DNA of 64,000 nt, taken from contig JAQSEB010000025.1 in assembly GCA_030063045.1 (NCBI GenBank), forward strand, positions 124,001 through 188,000, written 5' to 3'. Shown here piece by piece: positions 26,824-40,409 of the stretch. The notes below the pieces were generated by a model that worked only from the letters and a program-made list of their open reading frames with translations, searched no databases and had not been told where the DNA came from. Each line of letters begins with the position of its first letter. Positions within the stretch are counted from its first letter, which is position 1. Origin of the DNA: Pratylenchus scribneri (lineage: Eukaryota; Nematoda; Chromadorea; Rhabditida; Pratylenchidae). The translations under genes and the position numbers were made by a program.

Positions 26824-27394
26824 AACCCAATTTACTCAGCCAATAATTTTTAATAGGAAAAATGAATTATTGAAAATAATATTAAAAAAAAAAATAAAAA
26901 AATTGATTTATATGAAATTAAGGATAATTGATTGCTAGCATAAATTTAAAATAATTCAATCAAATAATTTCAAATTTTTACTCTATAAAGAATTTCTATT
27001 TACTTAAAAATTTCCGATTAAAAAATATAAATATTAAGAATAATTAAATATTTTAAGAATTCATTAATCGCAAAAGATTATTTAAAATTAAATTTAAAGG
27101 AGAATTATTACAAATCTCAATACATTCCTATCAAATTGAGGCGATAAAAAGGGAAAATTAAATAAAAGTAATAAAATTTGGATATTTCATAATCTATGGT
27201 TGAATCAATGGGAAAATATTGATTCATGAAGTGAATAGAATACTAATTTTTAAAAATTTAATGGGGAATATAATTTGAAACATTAGTAAATAAAATCTAT
27301 TTCACCCCATTTATAAAAATTTAAAAAAGAAAAATGATAAAGAAAAAATTGAATATATTTTGTTTGAAGAATATAATATTTTAAAATTATTTTA
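26824..27394 (+). repeat. source block B of mosaic duplication
   Basis: Matches 38297-38831 starting at the shared string ACCCAATTTACTCA, in the same orientation, with small deletions. It directly adjoins block A in the copy although the two are about 2 kb apart here. Confidence 0.85.
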
Positions 27395-29272
27395 AGGATT
27401 AAAATTCTTAAAAATAAGTGTCAATATGTAAATTGGAATGAACAAATTACTATTTTCAAATATGTAATTATATATTTATATTTTCTTGTAAAATATGAAA
27501 AATTCCAAATAATATCTTAAAAGAAAGATAATTAAATTTATATTTCATTATGGCTACTAAATTTTCTTTTATAAAAATTTTAAAAAAAATAATATGATAT
27601 ATATAAATTGATAAAATTATTTATCAAACATAATTAAATAGAAATTTCTATATCGTTGAAATTAAATGAAAAAAAGATTATTATATTTTTGAAAAAAATA
27701 TTTATATATTTTTTAATTTTTTAAATTAAAAATAAAAATAAAAATTGGTTATTAATTTCTTAATTCAAACTGACAATAGAAAAATTTATTATAAAAAAAA
27801 TAATAAGAAATAAATTCTAATAAAATATATGATGATAAATTTAATTTATTTCTCCATGGTTATTGTTACATGAATTTATTGTCTTTTGCCAACAAGAGGA
27901 AATTCTAACAGATCCATTTAGGTAATATCATTATTACCTACGAATTATGTCTATCTGGTCAATTAAAAATTTTTAATTTATATTTCTCTTAATTTTTAAC
28001 GACTATAGTTTTTGAGATAACCAATCTAAGAAAAATAAAGCATGCATACTCTATTATTTATCTTATTTTTAAAAAATAAAATTTAAATTAAATCTTATCA
28101 AAGAAATAATATATATGGAAATAAATTACAAATTTATATAAAAGATGTGAAAAAATGTAAAAAAAATATATTTGAGTAAATAATAAAATTTTAAAATTTC
28201 AAATTAGTTTTACAAAATAAAGTGAAATTACGATTAAAAATTTTAAAAAATAATTATTTAAATAATCGTTTAAAGATTAAATTTTAAAATGAATTATAAT
28301 TTAAAAGGCATTTAAAATATTTAATATCTAAAATAAATTGTATTGTAATTAAAAAATTGCCTACCATTGTAGCAGTACAAGAAATTTTAATATAAAAAAT
28401 CCTCATCGAAAATTTTTGATGATTGAATGATGAAGATTATTTTGAAATATTTGACAGTACTACAAAGTAATAAATTATATTTAAGCCTAAAAATAGATTT
28501 TTTCAAAAAATATTATAATGTTAATAGAGAAAAAAATTTAAAATAAAAATTTTAAAAAATTTCAATAATTTCCTTTACCCATATTAGTTGAAAAAATATT
28601 GTCTCTCTCTTTATCCTTTTAAAGCTAATTTTTTTTAAATATGGCAAAAAATTAATTAATCTAAAAAAATAAAAAATTTTAAACAAATATTTAAACCATT
28701 TTAATTGTAAAAAATTTTAAATAAACTTTAAAATCTATAAATCATACAATTTACTTGATTTAAAGAAAGAAAAATTAATTTTATTTATAGTTAAAATTGC
28801 TTTTAGAATTAATCAAAAAAATATTTTTACGAAATTTAAAAAAAAATTTTATATTTAAAGATTATAAATTTACTTAAATAAATAAAATTTTTTGATTATT
28901 TTTAAGAAATAACCGAAAAGAGCTAAATTTTTTAATTAATTTTAAATTAAAATTTGGAGTAAAACAAAATTATTCATTCGTTAAAAATTTTTAAATAAAT
29001 ATAAAAATTTTCTAATTTAATAATGTCATTGTGAAATTATAAATATAAGTAAATTTAATAAAAATTAAAAATTTTCTTCTGGAATTTAGGGTTACTTAAA
29101 TTGCGTTAGTCCTCTAAATTCTAATCATCAATTGAACATTTAAATTGCTCTATTCTAAATAATCACTCTATGAAATAGAAAAAAAATTATTTTAATTCAA
29201 AAATTGATAAATTTTTAATAAGAAAATTAATATAATTTCAATTTGATAATGGCACAATGAACCTTTTAATAG

Positions 29273-29353
29273 CTATTCAACCATTTCTTTAGCTTTTTCC
29301 TTTGAGAGCACTAAGCGTTCTTTCAAAAGCACCGAGTGCTCAGTACAATGTTT
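29273..29353 (-). CDS. short helical open island
   Basis: A minus-strand frame encoding HSVLLKERLVLSKEKAKEMV, ending at a stop. An alternative donor GTTGAAT follows the KEM triplet. Composition is clearly non-A/T. The plus strand shows an imperfect inverted repeat (GAGCACT and AGTGCTC). Product unknown. Confidence 0.22.
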   Translation of the reverse strand, partial: KHCTEHSVLLKERLVLSKEKAKEMVE

Positions 29354-32300
29354 CTAGCACGAAGATATAAAAAATTCCTTTAGGAAGAATGAATTATTAA
29401 AACAAATTTTTTAATTTATTGAAAATTTTTTAACTTTAATTAATAAAACACAATTAATTATTTCTTAACCGATAATAAAAAAAACCATGTACATTGCTTA
29501 CAATGACGGCAAATTCGATCTTAATTTTAATTTTTAAAAGGAATGAAAAAGTGAAATAAAATAATAAATATATTTATAAAATTATTAAAATAACTAAATT
29601 ACAAATTTTATTAATAAATTCATTATTATAATAAAAAGAAAATTAAAGATGAATTATTATTTTTAAATAAAATCAGATTAAGCTTGCCGAAAAAATTCAA
29701 TGAAAATCTGAAAACTTTGAATATTTAAATTTATCAAATCATAGAATCCCAAAATTAAAAACAGAAAATAAATAAATTGTTTGATTCAAATTCATTAAAT
29801 TTCTAGTTAAACCTATTTAGGATCGTTTTTGGAAAATAGTAATATCGCATCGAGGAAATTCGTTTTGTTCATTTACTTATGGGCTCATGGTGCAACTCAT
29901 CATCTTCAATTATCCTTTTGTGATATTTCTGAACCGCACGAAATCAAATGGAATTCAAAAATTAAAAATAATTTATTTAAATAGACATTGCTCCAAAAAA
30001 AAAAGAAATTTAATTTTATATTTAATAAAAAAAATATTCTTTATTATTTATATAAATTTTAATTATGATTTGTGATTTATACAATTTTGCCTAAAAGATT
30101 GGTATCTTAAAAAGCAATAATGTATTTTTAAATAATTTAAAAAAATAATTTAATATTCTTATTAAAAATGAGAAAATATCATTTCAGTGAGATAAAAGTT
30201 ATTGGTAATTTTGGATAAACCGATATTCAGTAATTGAATTATTTAAATTTATTATTATTCTAAAAAGTGTTAAGATATAAAAAAAGGTATTGAAAATTAA
30301 TAAATTTAAAAAATAATTCCGATAAGCAAATTAAATAAATAACTAAAATTCTAACAACTTTGAATAAAAATCCATATAAATAAATTTTAAATCAAAGAAT
30401 TTATAACATTTTGTAAAAAATATATAAAATGTTAAATGAAATCATACATAAATCACTGAAAAAAAATTTTCTAATTAATTCAAAAGATTTTAAAGAAATG
30501 TTGAGTAAATTAAAAATTATTTTTATTTATATGATCAAATTACTGATTTTCATTTAATGATAATTAAATTTAACTCATGAAATATATTTAAAATTATAAG
30601 ATTTAGAATAATTTCAATTTTATTTATTACAAAATTTGTTTAAATACATGGCAATTAAATACATTATTTCTGAGTTTAAAATTTCATATTGATATAAATG
30701 ATAAAACATCCTTACATAAATTAAAAATTTTGAATTTTGAAAAATTAATTTTTTATTACCTTTTAAAATTAAAAATATTTACTTAATAATTTAATATTAA
30801 AATTGGTAAAATAAATTTATTTTTTTAATATAATATTTATTTAATGAATCCATTATATTAAATAAATTTCGGCCGTATAAAAAAATCTAATCAGCCAAAT
30901 TGAAAAATTCTTGAAAATAAATCGATATAATTCAGATACATTAATGTTTCCATTATAGCAGAATAATGAAAAATGAACAAAAAAAATCTTTCTGAATGTA
31001 ATTGCCAAAAAATATGATCCAATGGGATAGATTTCCTCAGTCATACTCACATTTAAAAATTATTTCCAATAATTAAGGAAAGATAAAACGAAATGTAGTG
31101 ATAAATTAAATAAAAAACAAAAAATATAATTTAATGAAATTTGTGTAGACTAGGAAGACCTCGAGCTGAATCCATCCAACGAAAATCTTAGTTTTATAAA
31201 ATAGAATAAATTGATATTTTTAAATTATAATGAAATAATGGTATGAATAAAAATCTATTTGTATTAAAAAAGTTATATTTATTCGTAAATCTGATCCATA
31301 TCAACAAATATTTAATATTCGGTTATTTTATATTTATTCCATTTTTTATTACAAATATTTTGATGACATTTTTGCCCTCAATTCACATTAATTTTCGAGC
31401 AATTTTATTTATTCTGTGCCTATTTTTCTGTGATTATTATTTTCATTGTATAAAATTAATTTTATAAAAATAAGTAAAAAATTTAGGCAAAATATTAAAA
31501 ATTATTTGGATTCTTAAAGAGAGGGAATTGAATCTGTGACTAAAAATATCAATTCATTCCTTCAAATTTTCAACGATGATTTTTGCCCATTAAAATGCCT
31601 AATTTTAAATAATCAAAATAAAATATATAATGATTAAATAAACTAAATAATAATGAATAAAAGAAATTTTAAATATCATATAAAAAATTTACTTTAAAAG
31701 TGACAGTATACCTAGAAGGCACATCCTTGCAAGCCACAATTACAAGTTGAAATATTCATATAAAATGGTAAAATTAATAAAAATTTAATTTGTTAATTAT
31801 GCCTGTTCAGAATTAAAAATATAAAAAAAATCCATAATTTAATATTTTAATTTAAAAAATTAAATTTAATCAATTTTAAAGCTCCCGTTGGTTTTAAATG
31901 GTCTTTGCGAATATTGCTACTGAATTATTATTAAAATTTCAGAATCATTCTTCAAAAATTATTTATTAAATATATAATAAAAGAGATTTTTTGTAATAAA
32001 ATTTTAAAAAATTTTATAATTTAATTAATATATATACTTGATGGGAGAGATATTCAATTGAATAATTTTTTTTAATTCCACAAGAAGAAATATATTCTCC
32101 TGGATTTCTTTGGTTTATATAGTAAAATATTTCTTGCAGAATTTTAATAAATATATAGTTTTCGGATTCAAATAAATAATAATATGATAAATTAATTTAA
32201 AAAAATTATTTATGAAAATTTATGAAAAATGCGCAAAAATTTTAACAAAAGATTATCAAAAATTAAAATTTATTTAATAAGTAAATTTATAAAAATTTTC

Positions 32301-34725
32301 TTTCAATAAATAAAATAAAATAATATATAAAAATTGAAACTGAAAATATTTAATAATTATATTAAGAAAATTGTCTAAAGAATTTAATAATTTATGATAA
32401 TCATTGAAAAAATTAGAGTATAATATATTAAAAACAAAAATATATCATTTATTGATTTAAAAAAATACTACTTCAAATTTATTTTTCGATTAGTGCAGAA
32501 AATAAAAAACAATCTAATGTATAATTTTACTAAAAATAAATATAAATCGAAAAGTTCTTGATAAAAATGATTTTCTTTCAGACAAATTATTTGCCAGAAT
32601 TGAAAATTTTTTAAGAATTTAGCGAAAATGATAAAAATTGATATAAGTGTGACTTAAATTTTAAATTTTTATCATAAATAAGAATTTTATCTTTATTTTT
32701 AGGATATTTACATGATACATCAAGATATGCTTAATATTTGTGCAGTGTCAGCCATTATTATATCTGGCTATTTTTATTATTTTATTTCTTAGACATAATT
32801 TTAATAAATTTTATTGAATGATATAATATTGATATAATGATATTATGAAAAATTCTTATATTAATTATTTTTAAATTAAAAGTAAAATAAAATTGAATAT
32901 AATTGAATATAATTAAAAAATTTAAAAATTATTATTCTTGCATCGAAAATTTTATAAGCAAAATAAGCTTGAATAAAAATTAAATCAAATACGGAATTCT
33001 ATCTAGCCGAATGATGGAAAATAAATTGTAATAATAAAATATTCCTTAAATAAATAATTTATAAAATTAATGAATTAAAAAATCAATAAATATATAAAAA
33101 GAAAAAATATTGTAAAATAAAATTATAAAATAAATTTTTAAATTATATTGTAAAACAATATTTTTATATATTTCAATAAAAAATAATTTTTTAATTTATA
33201 TAGAAATATAAGATTGTAAATATACTTAAATCAAAAATTTTTCAGATTTTTAAATAAAATACTGACAAAATTAAACCAAATTTATTTGGATAATTAATAT
33301 ATCAAAATGAATAAATTTTAAAATTCCTGGCTAGCTAATTTAAAAAAGATTATATAAGAAGGCTTCAATATTATCCAAATTTTTTTCAAATTTCCTTTAC
33401 CGTTTTAAAATGGAATATACCACCAAAACTAAGTGACTTTTATGGATATTTGGTAACTGATGGTGAAAATAATTACCATTCCAGAAAAAAATATTTTATT
33501 TGTAAAAATTTTTGTAATAATTTAAGTACATTTAATCTGATATGAAAATAAAAAAATTGATACAAATTCTTATGAAAAAAAATGTATATATATATATATT
33601 TGAGATTTCTGGGAACTTAGCAAATATTAAGGATAATTTTAATAAAATTCTAACAAGTAAAAACATTTAAAAAATTTTTAAATTTTCTTAGAAAATATAG
33701 GTAAATTTGAAAATAATTTAATATAAAGATTATATAATTAACCAAATTTAGAAATAATGTTCTCTCATAGTAGTAAATTATGTGTATTCTAAAATCAGGA
33801 TTCATCATTATATACAATCCTTTTTACTTAAATAAATTTGTTCTTAATAGTCCCAAATATGCAAAATGCAATAGACAGAAAAATTTCCTATTTCGCAATT
33901 TTACAATTATTCAGATAATATTTAAAAAAACTTAGTTGATATTGGATGTATAATAAAATATATTATTTACTGTAAATAATGTTTTGAATAATATATATAA
34001 AATCAGATTTTATTCATATAAAAAAATAATTTTAATCAGGAAAAATATTAAAACAATTATTTAAGTTAAAAGTTTTAAATTTGCTAAACAATATAAACTC
34101 AATGTTTTTAAAAATAAAATTTTAAATATGCAAAATTATTTCAAAATTATTTATTAGAATAAAAATTTTCATACTTAAAATCCGTTCACCTTTAACAATA
34201 AGAATAGATTTAAATTATTTTGGCTATATTAATTATTTGCCTAATATCCAGATTTAATTAAATTATTGACAAAAAATTATCTTTCTAGTTTTATTATATG
34301 ATGATATTATAATTATTGTAAAATAAAAGGATTAAATATTTACTATATATATTTGAAAAATTCTTATTTAAATTGAATAAAATCAGATCAGTATAATTTC
34401 ATTTCAAAAATGAATATAAATAAATAGCTGTTAATAATTGGAAGAAAAATTAATTGTTGAAGAACTTTCATTCTTCTTCGAGGTCAATCTAAAGAAAATA
34501 TTTTCAAATATATCAGTCGTGGAAGATATAAATAAATGTAAAATAAATTGACACTTTAATGAAAAAATAGCGCTTGCCATAACTTTTTCTATAATGGCAA
34601 AATTAAATTTAATTATAAATTATATTGAGTATTCTACAGTACTAAAAGCTGATAGATATGTGGTAGAATTAATTGATTAAAAAATGTCTTTTTGATTTAT
34701 TACAATTTAATATAAAAAAATTATT

Positions 34726-34983
34726 TTGATAATAATAAATAAGAATTATAGGAAAAAAAATTATAAATATATTATAATCAATTTACATAAAGAAAATCAT
34801 TGTAATATTGAATGGAAATTAATGATAAATACATATAATTATTTTGCTAATTTGATCGCCCAAAGCAAGTCTATCAAAATAAACAGTTTTGATCAAAGCC
34901 ACATCCCATATTTTAGGCGAAAAATATGTTCAGCAATTTTGTCCATACGTAATTATGGAGCAAGCAATTGTTGTTCTAAATAG
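34726..34983 (+). CDS. 85-codon open frame, unknown product
   Basis: The second-longest open frame in the A+T-rich half, and the longest with a protein-like part. The first 25 codons are pure A/T-type (Ile, Asn, Lys, Tyr). From about residue 28 the composition turns normal: NIEWKLMINTYNYFANLIAQ, then SFDQSHIPYFRRKICSAILS, ending GASNCCSK. The start is therefore probably not the listed ATG and the real unit may be an exon. The minus strand also has a short plausible frame (MDKIAEHIFRLKYGMW). Confidence 0.25.
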   Translation: MIIINKNYRKKNYKYIIINLHKENHCNIEWKLMINTYNYFANLIAQSKSIKINSFDQSHIPYFRRKICSAILSIRNYGASNCCSK

Positions 34984-35287
34984 CGAGTGATAATTTTTGG
35001 AAAATAGTGAAATTCAATTACAAAAGAAAAAGGATTATAAATTTTATGAAAAAAATAAATAAAAAATAATAAAATTTATTATAAATATAAATTTTTTTGA
35101 AATTTCTTGAATAAGTAATTAATCTAGAAAAGATAAATAAATATAATATAATATTTTACTTTACAGATCATAATTTATAAAATATAAAATTTTCTTAATT
35201 TAAAAGGGAAGCTAAAGTTCTTCAAGCCAAAAAAATAACTTTTCGCTTTGTTACTTTTTTAATAAAAGAGGATAAAATTACACATAG

Positions 35288-35409
35288 AGGATAAAGGATA
35301 TAGCTTAAAATCAGTAACGCAAGAAGGAATTCAGAAATGGCGAAGCCATTTATTCCAATCTGAAGAATTCAAGGTTTTGTGCGAATTGGATGCGGCTAGA
35401 AATATTAAG
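35288..35409 (+). CDS. internal exon candidate with clean splice sites
   Basis: A 122-bp interval after a CACATAG acceptor-like site and before AAG|GTTTTTTAAAA. The only good frame encodes DKGYSLKSVTQEGIQKWRSH, then LFQSEEFKVLCELDAARNIK, without a stop. It is a convincing exon by composition and borders. No family recognised. Confidence 0.42.
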
Positions 35410-35451
35410 GTTTTTTAAAATAAAAACCAGTCAGGCAGGGCCGAATGGTTT

Positions 35452-36384
35452 TATTATATAAAAATAAAGTAAAGATTAAAGTCCACATTTTAATTACTCG
35501 AATTATTGAAAGCTGATTTTGCCACCAATTTTTTTACTTAAAGAAAATTATTTTTAAAATAATTTAAAATTTTTGTTATAAATGCTTATGAAATATATTT
35601 AAATTAAATTAAATATTAAAAATTTTGTTATAAATTTTAAAATATCAAAATAGAAAATAAAAAAAATATTTGTTTAATTTTAATATTATATTAAAGTTAC
35701 ATTTAAATGGTGGAAATTACAAATATCATCAAGTCGCTATTTGAACTAGATGGACAATTACAATAAAGTGATCTATAAAATTTCTATAGTGTAAACAAAT
35801 TTTAAATTTTTTTATCTTATTAGAAATGAATATTTTAATTGAGAAAAATATTTTATGATCACCATAAATATCTTAAAAACCATTCTTTAATATTATAAAA
35901 TTGATATATATTTATGGGAAATTATTTTGCATAGAATTGAATTATTTATTTATTTTGAATTTTTTAAATTAATTATTAATAATGTTATCAATAACAAAAA
36001 TATATCATCATTATTGTATGATATAAAATGCAACTAATGGTTTAATAAATTTAAATATTTAAAATTAATTAACTTTATTATGCAAATAAACTATTGGTCT
36101 CCAACAAATCATCCCGATACAGACTGAAGATGATTTGGCAAATAAAATAAATATATTTGGTATATAATTTTTAAGTAAGTAAGATTTTAATCAAAGATAA
36201 AAATTAAATAAAAAGAAAAAAATAAAGAAATTTTCACTTCATTATGAAAAAATAAGTAATGCGAAAAACTTAAAAAAAATTTTGAAAAACTTTATATAAA
36301 ATTATCAATCCACTTTTTATTTAAATTACAATTCAACGACAAATGTTCAATTTTTTCAAAGCCGACCTGTGAATAATTGTATGA
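35452..36384 (+). repeat. source block C of mosaic duplication
   Basis: Matches 38892-39866 in the same orientation. It contains two small frames that stay open in both copies: MVEITNIIKSLFELDGQLQ at 35707-35766 (copy 39157-39216) and KLQFNDKCSIFSKPTCE at 36323-36376 (copy 39806-39859). Confidence 0.85.
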
Positions 36385-37411
36385 AGATTAGAATTGAATC
36401 GAATATAAATCTGTTTTTTCAGCAACATTGCATTATCCTCCAAAAATCGAAAAACAAATAAAATTAAATGGAAATTGATCCGTAAACTATATCAAAATTA
36501 ATCAAAAAGCTAATCTCTTTATTAATAATTACTTATTTAAATAAAATTATTTTTTTTATAATTATAAATTATTAAAATTTTATTTAAATAGCAATAACAT
36601 CAATAAAAAATATAAAATTTTTAATTAAAAAAGAGAAATGACATTGCAAGAAATGTTGTAAAATGAACTTAAAAAGATGATACTAAAAGTAAATAAGAAA
36701 ATATATTTTAAAAAATTAATATGATTATTATGTTGCTATATAAAAAACAAAATAAATAAATTATAAAACATATTTTTAAAGAATGATAAAAAATATCAAT
36801 CCAATTAAAATATAAAAATAAAAATCAAAAATTAATTAAAATTAAATATAAGGCGAATAGTTACGCTTCAATAAAAATGCATGAAAACTTCCGGTTCAAA
36901 AGTGGGTAACATTAATTAAACAATAAAATAATTGATCTGAAAAATTATTAAAATTTTTGAAAATAATTGATTTTTTAATATCACTTATTGTATTAAATTA
37001 ATTTTAAAATATAATAAAAAAAATTTTAAAATTTATTAAAATTATTAAATAGTTAAATCAAATAAATTGATTGTAAAATATATTAAAATTTTCTATTTTT
37101 TCAATTATTTGAAAAAAAATTATTAATAATAAAATATAATTAATGTACATGAATTTAATACCTGTAACATTTTTATTCAAAGATAAATCCATTTATTCGT
37201 AATAACTATTTTAAAGAATGAACTATTATATGGGCAAAATTTTCCGCGGTTTCAAGGTCAAAAACAAAGCGGCAAAAGCAATAACGAAATTGTTCAAAAA
37301 ACAAAGTATTTAAAAGAAGTCTTCACAACCAGAGGGGATTAATTTTGGAATTTCCAAAATATCAAAAATTCATTAGTTTCAATTTAGATGAAATTGCCAT
37401 TAGAAAGAATG
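36385..37411. other. A+T-rich spacer between duplication copies
   Basis: A/T-dominated sequence lying between the two copies of the duplicated material. Its only notable content is the exon-like island at 37217-37342. Confidence 0.6.
37217..37342 (+). CDS. exon-like island, unknown product
   Basis: After a TTTTAAAG acceptor-like site, one frame is open for 41 codons to a stop and encodes NELLYGQNFPRFQGQKQSGK, then SNNEIVQKTKYLKEVFTTRG. A second frame starting at an ATG here (MNYYMGKIFRGFKVKNKAAK) is open for 32 codons. The two cannot both be real. The island ends 70 bp before the duplicated mosaic begins. Confidence 0.3.
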   Translation, partial: NELLYGQNFPRFQGQKQSGKSNNEIVQKTKYLKEVFTTRGD

Positions 37412-39866
37412 AAGTGATATTTTAGTTTAATAAAGCGAATTTCGGATAAAATTGAAAATAAAAATGGTACAATGTTATAATAAACAAAAATTTAATTATT
37501 AATTTGTTTAAATTTTAAAATTCTAATTGAAAATAATAAATAAGAAAAAATAAAAATTAAAATTCTAAAAAATAAATTTCATTAAATTAAAAGGAATATA
37601 TTTCATAAAAAGAAATTGAAAAATGAAGAAAAATTATTCTTATTAAACTTTAATAATAAAAATATTCTAATAAATTTCTTCTAGAAGAACCACAAGGAAT
37701 ATTTAGAAAATTTTTGGTTATTTTATTTTTTTAAAAAATAAAAATGGTAAGATAATATGCATAGTGAAGAATTCTACCTTAGCAGAAAAAATTTTAATTG
37801 ATATTTCTTATATTACAAAAAAAAATTTAAAAATACATATGAAATTGAAAATGTTAATTTTAATAAAATAAATAATAAATATATACGATTAGAATATTAA
37901 AAATATTTCTTATACTGGATTAATACAAATGTTTTCTTGTATTAAAATTTTTGGAAAATTGAGAAAAAGTACATTTTCAGAGCTTCAACATTTGACAATT
38001 CGTAACATAAATATTTAAACTATATTGTAGTTAGAAAATTTAAAAAAAAATAAGATAAAAATATGTATAATAATTTATATAAATTATGATAATATAATTA
38101 ATTATTCATTATAAGAAAATGATAATACCAACTTTTAAATGAAAAAAATCTATAGTAAAAATGGAAATTATATTGTTATAAAATATTTAATGGGAGTCAT
38201 AAAATTTTAAAATAAATTATTATTAATAGGAAGAAATAAATAAAAATGTATTGAAATAAAAAAAATTTATTTGAAAATAATTTATTAAAAGAGACCCAAT
38301 TTACTCACCCAATAATTTTTAATAGGAAAAATGAATTAATGAAAATAATATTTTGAAAAAAAAAATAAAAAATTGATTTATATGAAATTAAGGATAAATG
38401 ATTGCTAGCATAAATTTAAAATAATTCAGTCAAATAATTTCAAATTTTTACTCTATAAAGAATTTCTATTTACTTAAAAATTTCCGATTAAAAAATATTA
38501 ACAATAATTAAATATTTTAAGAATTCATTAATCGCAAAAGATTATTTAAAATTAAATTTAAAGGAGAATTATTACAAATCTTTATACATTCCAATCAAAT
38601 TGAGGCGATAAAAAGGGAAAATTAAATAAAAGTAATAAAATTTGGATATTTCTTAATCTATGGTTGAATCAATGGGAAAATATTGATTCATAAAATGAAT
38701 CGAATTCTAATTTTTAAAAATTTAAATAAAACCTATTTCACTCCATTTATAAAAATATTAAAAAGAAAAATAATAAAGAAAAAATAGAATATATTTTGTT
38801 AGAAGAATATAATATATTAAAATTATTTTAAATATAATAAAATTATTTTTATTTATAATTAACAAGAATTAAAAAAAGTTATATAAATGCAATTATATAA
38901 AAATAAAGTAAAGATTAAAGTCCACATTTTATTTACTCGAATTATTGAAAGCTGATTTTGCCACCAATTGTTTAACATAGCAAAGAAAATTATATTTAAA
39001 ATAATTTAAAATGTTTTGTTATAAATCTTTAGGAAAAATATTTAAATAAAAATTAAATATTACATTGTTGCTAAAAATGTTGTTATAAATTTTATTTTAA
39101 AATTCAAAACAAAAAATATTTGTTTAATTTTAATATTATATTAAAGTTAAATTTTAATGGTGGAAATTAGAAATATCATCATATCGCTATTTGAACTAGA
39201 TGGACAATTACAATAAAGTGAACTATAAAATTTCAACAGTGTAAACAAATTTTAAAACTTTTTATCTTATTAGAAATGAATATTTTAATTGAGAAAAATA
39301 TTTTATGATCACCATAAATATCTTAAAAACCATTCTTTAATATTATATAATTGATATATATTTATGGGAAATTATTTTGCATAGAATTGAATTATTTATT
39401 TATTTTGAATTTTTTAAATTAATTATTATTAATGTTATCAATAATAACCAAAAAAATTCATCATTATTCTATGATATAAAATGCAACTAATTATTTAATA
39501 AATTGAATTATTTAAAATTTATTAACTTATGTGTTATTATTGAAAAATTATATGCAAATAAAGTTTTGATCGAAGAAGTTCACTTCCTATAAATCATCCC
39601 GATACAAATTGAATGATTTGGCAAATAAAATAAATATATTTTGTATAATTTTTTAGCAAGTAAGATTTTAATCAAAGATAAAAATTAAATAAAAGGAAAA
39701 CAATAAAGAAATTTTCACTTCATAATGAAAAAATAAGTATTGCGAAAAATTTAAAAAATTTTTGAAAAAACTTTATTTAAATTATAAATCAATCCTTTTT
39801 TAGTTAAATTACAATTCAATGACAAATGTTCATTTTTTTCAAAGCCGACCTGTGAATAATGGTATA
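37412..39866 (+). repeat. mosaic second copy of blocks A, B and C
   Basis: Pieces of 23268-24740, 26824-27394 and 35452-36384 are fused here in that order and orientation, with only short unmatched joints (37476-37497, 38832-38891). The simplest reading is a tandem duplication of about 13 kb whose second copy lost roughly four-fifths of its length. Templated patchwork insertion is the alternative. The copy has an intact TTTTTTAG acceptor before the conserved KLQFND frame where the source has lost it. Confidence 0.8.
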
Positions 39867-40409
39867 GACGAAACCAAACAATTGCTACCTGATGAATTGA
39901 TTATCTTAAATAAAATTTACAAAATAATATAAATATCAATATAATTATAACTAGGTTAAAATCTAAAAATTATTTGAAAATAAAATAATTAAAATTTTTT
40001 AAAAATACATTTATCCATACAACATGAATTAAATATATATACTGCAAAAAATAATATAAAATTTATTGAATTTTAATATTTTAAAAATAAAAAATATATT
40101 ATTTGTTTTAACAATGACGCTAAGAAAGAAGGAAAAAATCAACCAATTTTTGACACGATAGGCGAATTTAAATTCATCATCGAATTGTGTTATAATCAAA
40201 AAAAAATTTACAAAAATATTGTTGTAAGAAATTCAAATTAATTATAATATAAATTTCATAAGATATTGTATTGATTAATCTTTCAATTTTAATCCGATGA
40301 ATAATTTTTTAAAAAATAAAAATTTTGTTTTTTATGAAAATAATAAAAGATTAATTCTTAAGAATATGTAATAAGATTAAAAATAATTTTATAAAAAAAT
40401 TTATATTAA
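39867..40409. other. last A+T-rich stretch before composition boundary
   Basis: A/T-dominated sequence without recognisable content, ending at the first G+C-rich hairpin. A short non-A/T stretch near 40.11-40.18 kb has no sustained open frame. Confidence 0.6.

Larger units (their letters stand above)
23268..36384. other. A+T-rich tract, parent of the mosaic duplication
   Basis: A+T-rich DNA like that to the left. Four pieces of it (23268-23335, 23935-24740, 26824-27394, 35452-36384) reappear in the same order and orientation at 37412-39866. Exon-like islands occur near 29.3, 31.0, 34.9 and 35.3 kb. The minus frame 30853-31050 (65 codons, starting MSMTEEIYPIGSYFLAIT) is a borderline case. Nothing else is recognisable. 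Confidence 0.65.

Noticed and set aside
28360..28480. Inverted TAGCAGTACAAG / GACAGTACTAC strings as a possible transposon
   Set aside because: Match is short and imperfect, with no target duplication; likely chance.
1..40400. Possibility that the A+T tract is mitochondrial or of bacterial or protozoan origin
   Set aside because: No mitochondrial genes, rRNA, tRNA or long uninterrupted A/T-rich coding frames are present, and the island-plus-short-intron pattern matches the nuclear genes to the right.
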